Source of the DNA: Flavobacterium endoglycinae
GTDB lineage: Bacteria; Bacteroidota; Bacteroidia; Flavobacteriales; Flavobacteriaceae
Reading direction: 5' to 3'
Assembly: GCF_017352115.1 (NCBI RefSeq)
Contig: NZ_CP071448.1
Location: 1,511,001-1,575,000 of the forward strand
DNA length: 64,000 nucleotides
Shown here piece by piece: positions 44,709-53,338 of this stretch; position 1 is the first letter of the stretch; every line of letters starts with the position of its first letter. The position numbers and the translations under genes were made by a program. Under the pieces are notes generated by a model. The model saw nothing but the letters and a program-made list of their open reading frames with translations. It searched no databases and was not told the DNA's origin.

Positions 44709-45422
44709 CTATTCCTGCTTGTTTCTGTTAGACAAAGCCACTTTTACTTCCTGAAAATTTTTGTTGACTTTCGTAATTACTTTTTCTCTAAACGAAAGTT
44801 CTAATTCGCCATCGACCTGATTCAATAAATCGGCCGCATTTATTTTTACTTTGGCTTTTTTAGTTTTGCTTGCATTGTCTGCTATAACTTTATTTTCGGC
44901 AGTTTCAAGCAATTGATCTATGTTTTCTTTTTTGGGATTTTCGGCAATTACAGTTTGATTGTTATTCGTTGATTGTTGTTCTTGATTGTTTTTGATGATG
45001 ACTGAAGACTCCGCGATTTGATTTGATTTATTTTGAAGAAGTATATTCGTTTGCTGATTAGGCTTTTTTTCTTCTTGATAGGTTTCTTTTGAAGGATTCT
45101 CTGAAATCGCTATTTCTGTTTTAATGGAATCACCGGTATTTATAAGCGGTTTTTCGACAGAATCTTTTCTGATTCCTTTTTCTACTACAACATTTTTAGG
45201 CGATTCGATTGTATTTCCTTTTTGATTGAAAAAGAAAGTCCCAACAAGTATAAATCCAATAAAACTCGCTGCGATATACAGCCATTTTCTGCTTTTCTCC
45301 GGTTTCTTTTCTTCGGCTACACTCAACATTGCATCCAATCGATCCCAAGCTTTGCTGCTTGGCTCAATTTTGCGTTGATTTAGTTTTTCACGGAAATCCT
45401 CTTCAAAATTATTCGGTTCCAT
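44709..45422 (-). CDS. Putative membrane anti-sigma factor
   Basis: This 237-aa protein has an acidic cytoplasmic N-terminus (EEDFREKLNQRKIEPSSKAWDRLDAML), one membrane helix (about 46-66: WLYIAASFIGFILVGTFFF) and a long polar periplasmic part rich in Lys, Asn and Gln, ending in SNRNKQE. The topology fits a single-pass regulator of an ECF sigma factor. Its gene overlaps the sigma factor gene by 14 nt. It lacks the zinc motif of typical ZAS anti-sigma factors, so the role rests on context. Confidence 0.72.
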   Translation of the reverse strand: MEPNNFEEDFREKLNQRKIEPSSKAWDRLDAMLSVAEEKKPEKSRKWLYIAASFIGFILVGTFFFNQKGNTIESPKNVVVEKGIRKDSVEKPLINTGDSIKTEIAISENPSKETYQEEKKPNQQTNILLQNKSNQIAESSVIIKNNQEQQSTNNNQTVIAENPKKENIDQLLETAENKVIADNASKTKKAKVKINAADLLNQVDGELELSFREKVITKVNKNFQEVKVALSNRNKQE

Positions 45423-45969
45423 TATCTTGTTTTTTTAAAATAGTAATTTGTGTTTGCAGCATTTTTCTAGCGTGCGATAATTGCGACTTCGATGTTCCTT
45501 CATTAATTCCTAACATCTTGGCAATTTCATTGTGTTTGTAACCTTCAATCGCATATAAATTGAAAACCATTTTGTAACCGTCGGGCAAAGCATCAATTAA
45601 ATATTGAATTTGTTCTACCGTAAATTGGCTATCGATTTCATTGAAACTTTCTTCTGTAAAAAATTCATCTTCGGCAAATTGTACTTTTTTCTGAACTCTT
45701 AAATACGAAATGCATTCGTTTACCATTATTCGGCGGATCCAGCCTTCAAAACTTCCTTTGTGTTCAAATTTGTTTAGATTGGTAAACACTTTCATGAAAG
45801 CCGTTATCATTACATCTTCTGCCAGCTGAATGTCCTTTATATATTGTCGGCACACGCTTAACATTTTCGAAGAATATTTACCGTAAATCTGCTGCTGAGC
45901 CTGACGATTGTTTTCGACAGCCAACTTTATGATTTTGGTTTCTTCTTGATGTAACGAAATAATTTTCAT
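45409..45969 (-). CDS. ECF RNA polymerase sigma factor
   Basis: This sigma-70 ECF factor of about 186 aa starts at MKIISLHQEE (ATG 45967-45969). A longer frame from 46128 adds 53 residues unlike any sigma factor and is rejected. Region 2 has AQQQIYGKYSSKMLSVCRQYIKDIQLAEDVMITAFMKVF and region 4 has ALPDGYKMVFNLYAIEGYKHNEIAKMLGINEGTSKSQLSHARKML. It overlaps the putative anti-sigma gene, forming a likely co-regulated pair. Confidence 0.92.
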   Translation of the reverse strand: MKIISLHQEETKIIKLAVENNRQAQQQIYGKYSSKMLSVCRQYIKDIQLAEDVMITAFMKVFTNLNKFEHKGSFEGWIRRIMVNECISYLRVQKKVQFAEDEFFTEESFNEIDSQFTVEQIQYLIDALPDGYKMVFNLYAIEGYKHNEIAKMLGINEGTSKSQLSHARKMLQTQITILKKQDNGTE

Positions 45970-46170
45970 TAATAAGCTTTTTGGTTTTGGTTTTAGAAAT
46001 AGACTTCTATTAGCATAGACGATTGTCGATTTGAAATGGTTGCATGAGGGTGGGAGAAATTTCAATAAAAAAATTCCAAAATCCAAAATTGCACAAAAAA
46101 ACAGCTGATTTACAACAATGTAAACCAAATTATTTAGTGGATAAATTTTCTAATTATTTAATCGAAGAAA

Positions 46171-47148
46171 TTACTTCTTCCTTTCAATAACATAATTCAC
46201 CATCAAAGTGAGTGCTGCTTTGAAATCAGAATCTGGGTAATTTTCTAAAAGAGAAAGTGCTTCTTGTTGGAATTCGACCATTTTGTTTTCGGCGTAAGCC
46301 AAACCATTATTATTTTTTACAAAGGCAATTACTTCTTTTACGCGCTTTTTGTCTTTGTTGTGGTTTTTGATAGAGTTTATCAGCCACTTTTTTTCCTGCG
46401 GAGTACAGGTATTTAAAACGTGAATTAAAGGCAAAGTCATTTTCTGCTCTTTAATATCGATTCCGGTTGGTTTGCCAATGGCTTCTTCGCTGTAATCAAA
46501 TAAATCATCTTTGATTTGAAACGCCATTCCAATCAATTCACCAAATTTACGCATGTTTTCAACTTGCGCATCATCTTCAATTACGGCTTTTGCACCAAGC
46601 GCACAACAAGCGGCAATAAGCGTTGCTGTTTTCTTTCTGATGATTTCGTAGTAAACGTCTTCGGTAATATCGAGTCGGCGGGCTTTTTCAATTTGAAGTA
46701 ATTCTCCTTCGCTCATTTCACGAACCGCTACCGAAATGATTCTTAAAAGATCAAAATCGCCATTATCGATTGACAAAAGCAATCCTTTTGAGAGTAAATA
46801 ATCCCCCACTAAAACGGCAATCTTATTTTTCCAAAGTGCATTGATTGAGAAAAATCCGCGGCGGCGGTTACTATCGTCCACAACATCATCGTGAACCAAA
46901 GTGGCCGTATGAATTAACTCAATAACCGAAGCACCACGATACGTTCTTTCGTTTACAGTACCGCCAGAAACCATTTTTGCTGTAAGAAAAACAAACATCG
47001 GACGCATTTGTTTTCCTTTTCGGTTTACAATATAATAGGTAATTCTGTTCAGTAGCGCAACCTTCGAAGTCATCGATTCATGGAACTTTTTTTCGAAAAG
47101 TTCCATCTCGGTAATGATCGGCTGTTTTATTTGTGAAGTAATATTCAT
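46171..47148 (-). CDS. Polyprenyl diphosphate synthase
   Basis: This 325-aa all-alpha trans-prenyltransferase has the first Asp-rich motif DDVVDD (87-92) with RRRG, and the second DDLFDY (214-219). It condenses isopentenyl diphosphate with allylic diphosphates to make long isoprenoid chains, probably the side chain of menaquinone (IspB/HepT type) given the family and length. Product length cannot be read from sequence. It stands alone on the minus strand. Confidence 0.92.
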   Translation of the reverse strand: MNITSQIKQPIITEMELFEKKFHESMTSKVALLNRITYYIVNRKGKQMRPMFVFLTAKMVSGGTVNERTYRGASVIELIHTATLVHDDVVDDSNRRRGFFSINALWKNKIAVLVGDYLLSKGLLLSIDNGDFDLLRIISVAVREMSEGELLQIEKARRLDITEDVYYEIIRKKTATLIAACCALGAKAVIEDDAQVENMRKFGELIGMAFQIKDDLFDYSEEAIGKPTGIDIKEQKMTLPLIHVLNTCTPQEKKWLINSIKNHNKDKKRVKEVIAFVKNNNGLAYAENKMVEFQQEALSLLENYPDSDFKAALTLMVNYVIERKK

Positions 47149-47309
47149 TTCGATTCCAAATATACTATTTTAAATAAAAAAACGTTGTCTATTTTATGTT
47201 AGTATATCAACAATTTCAATACTAATTAAAAAAACCAATCCAAAAACATCTCAATCTAATACTAATTTGAATTCACTAATTAAAAGTAAAACCAAAAAAG
47301 CTATTTATT

Positions 47310-48170
47310 ATGAAAACAAAATTTTTATTAATGGGAACATGCATCGCTTTATCATTCTTTACAAGCTGTAATTCTGATGAAAGCACAAATGACGGATCTA
47401 GTAAAGTAATTACAAATGATGAAATAGCAGCAAACGCTAAAATTGATGCTTCTATAGATGATGTTACAAATATTGCCGAAGACCAATTTAATTCACAATT
47501 AAACATAAACAGTAAAGCCAGCGGTCCTGTAAAAAACTTTTTGCCAAGCTGCGCGGTTATCACAACTGTTCTTACGAATAATACTTTTACAAAAACGGTA
47601 GATTTTGGCGTTGACGGCTGTACGCTTGACAACGGAAATACTGTAAAAGGAAAAATGGTTATTTCGTTTTCTAATGATTTTTCGGCTTCAACACAAACCA
47701 TCAGTTATACATTTGAAGGATTTTATCATAATGGTAAAAAACTTCAAGGAAGCAAAAGCATCGTGAGAACTGTTAGATCAACTGATTTACAAGCAGAAGC
47801 TCACCCAGTTCTAACCGCTGAAATTGATTTGACCATTACTTTTGATGACGGAAAAGTGTATTCTAGAAAAGGTTCTTTGGTAAAAGAAATGACTGCAGGA
47901 TACAATACTTGGTTTAACTGGGAAGATAATGTTTTTGTGGTAACAGGAAGCGGCACTACGACATTTCCTAACGGGGATACTTTTTCGGCAGAAATTACAA
48001 CTCCTTTAGAGTTTAAAGCTTCATGCAGAAAATCATTTGCTGTGAAAGGTGTTGTATCGATAACTAAAAACGGAGCTTCGGCTACTATTAACTACGGTAA
48101 TGGAGATTGCGATACTCTTGCTGCTGTAACCAAAGATGGTGTTACAGAAGAAATAGATTTGAAAAAATAG
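47310..48170 (+). CDS. Hypothetical lipoprotein
   Basis: This 286-aa lipoprotein has a signal peptide with lipobox FFTSC (Cys20). The mature part is rich in Ser, Thr and Asp and in repeated beta-strand patterns, with a conserved-looking central stretch (GNTVKGKMVISFSND and WFNWEDNVFVVTGSGTTTFPNGDTF) and a C-terminal INYGNGDCDTLAAVTKDGVTEEI. I recognise no specific family. It likely sits at the outer membrane. A terminator follows. Confidence 0.75.
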   Translation: MKTKFLLMGTCIALSFFTSCNSDESTNDGSSKVITNDEIAANAKIDASIDDVTNIAEDQFNSQLNINSKASGPVKNFLPSCAVITTVLTNNTFTKTVDFGVDGCTLDNGNTVKGKMVISFSNDFSASTQTISYTFEGFYHNGKKLQGSKSIVRTVRSTDLQAEAHPVLTAEIDLTITFDDGKVYSRKGSLVKEMTAGYNTWFNWEDNVFVVTGSGTTTFPNGDTFSAEITTPLEFKASCRKSFAVKGVVSITKNGASATINYGNGDCDTLAAVTKDGVTEEIDLKK

Positions 48171-48189
48171 AATCCCTTTTTGCCCAGAA

Positions 48190-48237
48190 AAAAAGCATTA
48201 AGAACAAGATTTCACCCTTGTTTTTAATGCTTTTTTA
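48190..48237 (+). terminator. Intrinsic terminator after the lipoprotein gene
   Basis: AAAAGCATTAAGAACAAG pairs with CTTGTTTTTAATGCTTTT, and a T-run follows. Confidence 0.8.
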
Positions 48238-48249
48238 TGTTATTAATAA

Positions 48250-48345
48250 TATAGTCGCTACGGGACATCTATACCTAAAATCGTTTTTCAACCCATTTGT
48301 AACTCCTAACGGAGTTTTTATAAATGATGGAATCCCGGAGAGATA
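48250..48345. repeat. REP-like element (CGCTACGGGAC and ACTCCTAACGGAGT)
   Basis: It holds the AACTCC/GGAGTT hairpin and a CGCTACGG start similar to the joint in the element at 44590-44650. It ends at ATCCCGGAG. It has no open frame of interest. Confidence 0.45.
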
Positions 48346-48393
48346 AAAAAAATTGAAAGCAATAATAATGTTCTATAAGAACTAGTTCTTGTT

Positions 48394-49437
48394 TTATCCT
48401 TCTTTGTTGGCCAATTGTCCGCAGGCCGCATCAATATCTTTTCCTCGACTTCTGCGTACTTTAACCACTACTCCAATATTTTCCAATGCTTTTATATAAG
48501 CATTAATCGATTCTTCTGAAGCTTGTTGAAACTCACCATCATCAATTGGGTTGTATTCAATTAAATTGACTTTACATGGCACATATTTACAGAATTTCAC
48601 CAATGCATCAACCGAAGCTTTATCGTCATTAATTCCTTTCCAAACTACATATTCGTATGAAATTTTGCTTTTGGTTTTTCTGTACCAATATTCTAATGCT
48701 TCTCTCAAATCTTTTAAAGGAAAGTTTTTGCTGAAAGGCATAATCTTCGCACGAGTTTCATCAATTGCCGAATGCAGAGAAACCGCCAATTTGAATTTTA
48801 CTTCATCATCGGCCATTTTTTTAATCATTTTCGGGATTCCCGATGTTGAAAGTGTAATACGTTTTGGAGACATTCCTAAACCTTCAGAAGAAGTAATCAT
48901 ATCTATTGCTTTAATGACATTGTTATAGTTCATTAAAGGTTCTCCCATTCCCATAAATACAATATTCGAAAGCGGATGATTGTAATACAAACGGCTTTCT
49001 TTATCGATTGCCATAATCTGATCGTAGATTTCTCCTGGCTCTAGATTTCGCATACGTTTTAACCTTGCTGTAGCACAGAAATTACAATCTAAGCTGCAAC
49101 CTACCTGACTCGAAACACAGGCAGTTGTTCTGGTTTCTGTTGGAATTAAAACCGATTCTACCACTAAACCATCGTGCAGACGTACGGCATTTTTTACCGT
49201 TCCGTCATTACTGCGCTGCATGGTGTCTACCTTAATATGGTTAATTACAAAATTTTCTTCCAGCATAGACCTAGTTGATTTGGCAACATTGGTCATATCA
49301 TCAAAACTATGCGCTCCTTTATTCCATAGCCATTCATACACTTGATTTCCACGAAATGCTTTGTCGTTATTCGCAACAAAAAAATCACGTAATTGATCTT
49401 TTGAAAGGGCTCTTATATCTTTTTTCTCAATTTGCAT
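48394..49437 (-). CDS. rlmN: 23S rRNA A2503 / tRNA A37 methyltransferase RlmN
   Basis: This 347-aa radical SAM enzyme methylates C2 of A2503 in 23S rRNA and A37 in some tRNAs. The cluster motif CxxxCxxC is C114, C118 and C121 (VGCSLDCNFCATARL). The C-terminal Cys that forms the methyl-Cys intermediate is C339 (DAACGQL). FMGMGEPLMNYNNV and SLHSAIDETRAKIMP are further landmarks. A -7 box lies only 4 nt before the ATG. Confidence 0.96.
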   Translation of the reverse strand: MQIEKKDIRALSKDQLRDFFVANNDKAFRGNQVYEWLWNKGAHSFDDMTNVAKSTRSMLEENFVINHIKVDTMQRSNDGTVKNAVRLHDGLVVESVLIPTETRTTACVSSQVGCSLDCNFCATARLKRMRNLEPGEIYDQIMAIDKESRLYYNHPLSNIVFMGMGEPLMNYNNVIKAIDMITSSEGLGMSPKRITLSTSGIPKMIKKMADDEVKFKLAVSLHSAIDETRAKIMPFSKNFPLKDLREALEYWYRKTKSKISYEYVVWKGINDDKASVDALVKFCKYVPCKVNLIEYNPIDDGEFQQASEESINAYIKALENIGVVVKVRRSRGKDIDAACGQLANKEG

Positions 49438-49441
49438 GGTG

Positions 49442-49449
49442 CAAAGTTA
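49442..49449 (-). promoter_or_regulatory. -7 box abutting the rlmN start codon
   Basis: TAACTTTG on the minus strand fits TAnnTTTG and is separated from the ATG only by CACC. The transcript would be leaderless or nearly so. Confidence 0.5.
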
Positions 49450-49644
49450 ATCACTTTTGTCATTTTTTCTGTCATTTAGATGTTTTCTTAATTTTTAAGC
49501 AGAAATATTTCTTCCAAAAAAGGTAAACTACTCAAACAACTAATAAAAAAACACTTACTGGTTTGTTTCATTCTCTGCAAAACAAAAATCAGGTTTGGTC
49601 AACTTCTTTATCCTTTACTATAATAATTTAATAAAATTTCTGCC

Positions 49645-49688
49645 ATGATTTTTATCATTTCTTGTCTTATTGATCTGCAATACATTTG
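49645..49688 (+). promoter_or_regulatory. CRP/FNR-like dyad and promoter of the first yceI gene
   Basis: ATGAT-TTTT-ATCAT (49645-49658) is a perfect 5-bp dyad close to the FNR consensus TTGAT-N4-ATCAA. The -7 box TACATTTG (49681-49688) starts 22 bp after it, so the dyad centre would be near -41 from the start site. The leader is about 80 nt. Confidence 0.55.
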
Positions 49689-49774
49689 ATCCAAGAAATA
49701 AGGATAATTTTTAATTCCATCCACTAATCGAATTACGATTTCCTTATTTAAGATTAACCAAAAACATTCCTAAG

Positions 49775-50335
49775 ATGAAAACAATTAAATCTATTGTAAT
49801 GGCTGTTATTTTTACAACAATATCATTACACACAAACGCACAACAAATGTATACCGTAAATACCAACTCTACTTTTGAAGTAGCCGGAACTTCTACCGTA
49901 CACGACTGGGTAATGAAATCAACTGAAGGAAACGGGACTGCTGTACTAATCGTTAAAGATTCTAAACTGGCTGGGATAAACAGTTTATCCATTACATTAT
50001 TAGCAGAAAGTTTAAAAAGTTACAAATCAAGCATGGATCAAGTAGCCTACGAAGCTTTAGACACCGAAACTCATAAAAATATCGAATACGTTTTAAAATC
50101 TGCAGAGAGGATAGACGACAACACTTGGACGCTTACAGGAGTTTATACTATTGCTGGCGTAAGTAAAGAATACAAAACTCAGGTAAAAGTAACGGCAAGC
50201 AAAGGAACTTTTATTTTACAGGGTTCTAATCAGATTACTTTTGGTGATTTTGAAATGACACCCCCAAAAGCTGCTCTTGGAGTTGTAAAAGCAGGAAAAG
50301 ATTTAACCGTTATCTTTAATATTATCCTGAGCTAG
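49775..50335 (+). CDS. YceI family periplasmic protein, copy 1
   Basis: This 186-aa protein has a signal peptide (ending about residue 22, TNAQ) and a single YceI lipocalin-like domain: STFEVAGTSTVHDWVMKSTEGNG at the start, SYKSSMDQVAYEALDTETHKNIEYVLKSAERI in the middle and QITFGDFEMTPPKAALGVVKAGKDLTVIFNI at the end. YceI proteins bind polyisoprenoid or other lipophilic ligands in a barrel. It is the first of three YceI-like genes around a porin and is preceded by the CRP/FNR-like dyad. Confidence 0.92.
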   Translation: MKTIKSIVMAVIFTTISLHTNAQQMYTVNTNSTFEVAGTSTVHDWVMKSTEGNGTAVLIVKDSKLAGINSLSITLLAESLKSYKSSMDQVAYEALDTETHKNIEYVLKSAERIDDNTWTLTGVYTIAGVSKEYKTQVKVTASKGTFILQGSNQITFGDFEMTPPKAALGVVKAGKDLTVIFNIILS

Positions 50336-50510
50336 ATTCTAACATAAAACCATTTCTCGGAGGGACTTTTAGTCCCTCTTTTTTTATTCAAGAAAAAACA
50401 GTAATACATCAATTTGACAAAAAAACATATTCCTTTTTATCAAATAGATTGATTCCAGCAAAAATGAAAACGTTGTAGTTATTAAATACCTATTTAATAA
50501 AATTTTAACA

Positions 50511-50554
50511 ATGACTTTTATCATGTATTATCCTGATTTATAGGCTGACCTTTG
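50511..50554 (+). promoter_or_regulatory. CRP/FNR-like dyad and promoter of the second yceI gene
   Basis: ATGAC-TTTT-ATCAT (50511-50524) is followed by the box GACCTTTG (50547-50554) after 22 bp, exactly as at 49645-49688. The 13-nt TTTAATAAAATTT lies 5 nt upstream of the dyad in both promoters. Confidence 0.5.
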
Positions 50555-50629
50555 ACTCAAGTTAAAATAATACTCTTAGTAGTAATAAAAACTTGACCTA
50601 CTTATTAACTTATTTTTTATACTAAAAAC

Positions 50630-51205
50630 ATGACAAAAATGAAAACTAATGTAAAATTCTTCGCGTTTGTAATTACCTTCTTAGGAATGACTTCATTCGC
50701 CACAGCACAAAAATCATACACTTTAGACAACAAATCTAATTTTACGGTTGCAGGCACATCCACATTACATGACTGGGAAATGAAATCAACTTCAGGAACT
50801 GGAACAGCAAGCTTAACCATTACTAATTCTAAGCTGATTGACATCGAATCATTATCAGTAACACTTTTAGCCGAAAGCATAAAAAGCGAGAAAAAAAGCA
50901 TGGATAAAGTGGCTTACGAAGCTCTAAAAACAGACAAAAACAAAACTATTAAGTATGTTCTAAAATCTGCTGAAAAAGTAAACGAAAGCACTTGGGAACT
51001 TACTGGAACTTACACGATTGCCGGCGTAAGCAAAGTGTACAAAACAACGGTAAAAACAACAGTTACTAAAGACGGCTTAAACCTTCAAGGTTCTAACAAA
51101 ATCACTTTTACAGAATTTGGAATGAAATCTCCAACAGCAATGCTTGGAACCATCAAAACAGGTCAAGACCTAACTATCAAATTTAATTTAAACTTTAATC
51201 TATAA
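50630..51205 (+). CDS. YceI family periplasmic protein, copy 2
   Basis: This 191-aa paralogue of the gene at 49775 has a signal peptide ending near residue 26 (FATAQK) and the same YceI landmarks: NFTVAGTSTLHDWEMKSTSGTG, EKKSMDKVAYEALKTDKNKTIKYVLKSAEKV and KITFTEFGMKSPTAMLGTIKTGQDLTIKF. The start may be M1 or M4. The two copies look like a recent duplication together with their promoters. It is 5 nt from the porin gene, so they are likely cotranscribed. Confidence 0.92.
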   Translation: MTKMKTNVKFFAFVITFLGMTSFATAQKSYTLDNKSNFTVAGTSTLHDWEMKSTSGTGTASLTITNSKLIDIESLSVTLLAESIKSEKKSMDKVAYEALKTDKNKTIKYVLKSAEKVNESTWELTGTYTIAGVSKVYKTTVKTTVTKDGLNLQGSNKITFTEFGMKSPTAMLGTIKTGQDLTIKFNLNFNL

Positions 51206-51210
51206 CAGCC

Positions 51211-52602
51211 ATGAAGAAAATTTATATTCTATTCGTAACCTTAATCAGTACGTTTGCTGTCAATGCACAAGTTAGCTTTGGGCATATTCAAAATCAAATT
51301 CCAAGAAGCCAGAAAGGTATCAATCAGTTTGATGTAAAAAAAGATACTGTTGCTTTTAAAGGACTAAGTGTCGACATGGGTGCTGCATTTGCACTTCAAT
51401 TTCAGGCAGTAAATTCGTTTAACGATCAAAAAAACTTAGCTACTGCTCCTAATTACAGATTAAATAATCTAACAAATAATTTTAACCTCCCAAATGCCAA
51501 CTTTACAATTGGCGCTCAGTTATACGATGGTGTACGTGTGAACTTAGATGTGTACTTAGCATCTAGACACCACAACGAAACATGGGTAAAAGGCGGTTAT
51601 TTACAAATCGACAAGTTAGACTTCATCAAAAAAGATTTCCTTGCTGATTTCATGAAATACACAACCATTAAAATTGGTCAGATGGAAAACAACTATGGTG
51701 ATGCTCACTTTAGAAGATCTGATAACGGTAATGCGTTTATGAATCCGTTTGTGGGAAACAATATCATGGATGCTTTTATTACGGAAATGGGTGCTGAAAT
51801 TTACTATAACAGATCAGGTTTTGTAAGTATGATTGGAGTTACTAACTCTAAATTAAACCAAAATGTTCAAGAGGTTGTACCATCAGCGGCTACACCAACA
51901 AAACCAGACAATAACACAACAATCAGCCCTTCCATACTTGCAAAATTAGGTTGGGACAAACAAATCAACGACGATTTGAGAATTAGAGTAACAGGTTCTT
52001 ATTATCATACAGCCAACTCAAGCGGTAATTTATACGCTTCTGATAGAGCAGGAAGCCGTTTTTACGGAGTAATGAGCCACTCAGACTATAACATTATCGA
52101 TCCAGCAACTGGTGCAACTTTGAGCAGCGTTGCCAATAACTTTGACCCAACTGCAAACAAAGATACAGGAAGATTTAATCCTAATTATGGGAACTGGGCC
52201 ACATCATACATGGTAAACCCTTTTATCAAATATAGAGGTTTAGAATTCTTTGGAACATTAGAATTTACTTCTGGCGGTGATTATAAAGGAACAGATGATA
52301 CTCGTAAAGTAAACCAATATGTGGGTGATCTTATATATCGTTTTGGAGAAAATGAAAGATTTTATGTAGGCGGAAAATACAATTTAGTGGATGGAAAATT
52401 AGCAAATGCTAACGCTCAAAATATTCAGATCAACAGATTTGAAGCTGCAGCCGGATGGTTCATGACCAGAAACGTTTTAGCAAAACTTGAATATGTAGAT
52501 CAAAATTATAAAAACTTCGGTCAATTTAATGGAACCACTCCAAACGACCTTTTTGGCGGCAGTTTTAAAGGACTGATGTTTGAAGCAGTAATTTCATTCT
52601 AA
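51211..52602 (+). CDS. Outer membrane porin
   Basis: This 463-aa protein has a signal peptide (ending about residue 20, VNAQ) and a barrel of alternating beta-strands, for example VDMGAAFALQFQAVN, FTIGAQLYDGVRVNLDVYLASR, IKIGQMENNYGDAHFRRSDNG and FEAAAGWFMTRNVLAKLEYVDQ. It ends in GLMFEAVISF, the aromatic C-terminus of outer membrane barrels. Its substrate is not known. It lies between the second yceI gene (5 nt) and the YceI-like gene (4 nt), so the three are probably one transcript. Confidence 0.87.
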   Translation: MKKIYILFVTLISTFAVNAQVSFGHIQNQIPRSQKGINQFDVKKDTVAFKGLSVDMGAAFALQFQAVNSFNDQKNLATAPNYRLNNLTNNFNLPNANFTIGAQLYDGVRVNLDVYLASRHHNETWVKGGYLQIDKLDFIKKDFLADFMKYTTIKIGQMENNYGDAHFRRSDNGNAFMNPFVGNNIMDAFITEMGAEIYYNRSGFVSMIGVTNSKLNQNVQEVVPSAATPTKPDNNTTISPSILAKLGWDKQINDDLRIRVTGSYYHTANSSGNLYASDRAGSRFYGVMSHSDYNIIDPATGATLSSVANNFDPTANKDTGRFNPNYGNWATSYMVNPFIKYRGLEFFGTLEFTSGGDYKGTDDTRKVNQYVGDLIYRFGENERFYVGGKYNLVDGKLANANAQNIQINRFEAAAGWFMTRNVLAKLEYVDQNYKNFGQFNGTTPNDLFGGSFKGLMFEAVISF

Positions 52603-52606
52603 TAAA

Positions 52607-53158
52607 ATGTTTAAAAGATTTCAAATAATAATGATGGGTTTAGCAATGTTCTTTTTACTAGAAAGTGCTAAACCCACTTTTTTAGCAGAAGATACAGCTC
52701 TAGTAATAAATAAAATAAAAATAGAAATTACGGGAGCATCTACTGTTGGCAAATACAATTGCTCAAATACCTTTTTTACAACAGATACGCTATACATAAA
52801 TTCAACTAAAAAGAATGCTTTTAATACCGAAATTAAAATGTCTAACTTTGATTGCGGTAATAAAATTATGACCAAAGATTTACAAGGTACGGTCAAGGTG
52901 AAAAAATTCCCCAACAGCACAGTTTGTATTTCTGATGTAAAACCAAGCGGTAAAAATTACAAATGCAGACTCAACTTTTGCATCACAGACAAAACACTCA
53001 AATACAAAGATTTCATTTTATACAATTCAGATGATAAAATTCAGGGAACACTTAATCTTAAATTCTCTGATATAGACCTGGAACCACCAGTAAAAATGGC
53101 TGGCCTTATTAAAGTTAAAGACGACATTGTTATTAATTTTAGTTTATATAAAAATTAA
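52607..53158 (+). CDS. YceI-like secreted protein with five cysteines
   Basis: This 183-aa protein has an N-terminal hydrophobic segment (about 5-22) and a YceI-like region: INKIKIEITGASTVGKYNCS, then FNTEIKMSNFDCGNKIMTKDLQG, and the end GTLNLKFSDIDLEPPVKMAGLIKVKDDIVINFSLYKN. Cysteines C52, C83, C107, C120 and C125 are absent from copies 1 and 2, so this form may hold disulfides or a cofactor. It is 4 nt after the porin. Confidence 0.72.
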   Translation: MFKRFQIIMMGLAMFFLLESAKPTFLAEDTALVINKIKIEITGASTVGKYNCSNTFFTTDTLYINSTKKNAFNTEIKMSNFDCGNKIMTKDLQGTVKVKKFPNSTVCISDVKPSGKNYKCRLNFCITDKTLKYKDFILYNSDDKIQGTLNLKFSDIDLEPPVKMAGLIKVKDDIVINFSLYKN

Positions 53159-53338
53159 AAGTCTTTTCTAAAAAATATTTCATTTCATATTTCAAAATTG
53201 ATTTTTTTGGCATGAGAATTGTCTTACTGTCAGAAGAAAAATAATCTTACAGATCGCGCGTAATTTTAAAAATTTGTATTTTTATTATTCCACTTTATAA
53301 CCTTTTAAATTTTTGATAACCTAAAAAGACAATTCATT

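Larger units (their letters stand above)
49438..49774. other. 337-bp divergent region (rlmN / yceI)
   Basis: The left end holds the rlmN promoter and the right half the first yceI promoter with a CRP/FNR-like dyad. The middle (about 49480-49620) shows nothing I recognise. Confidence 0.6.
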
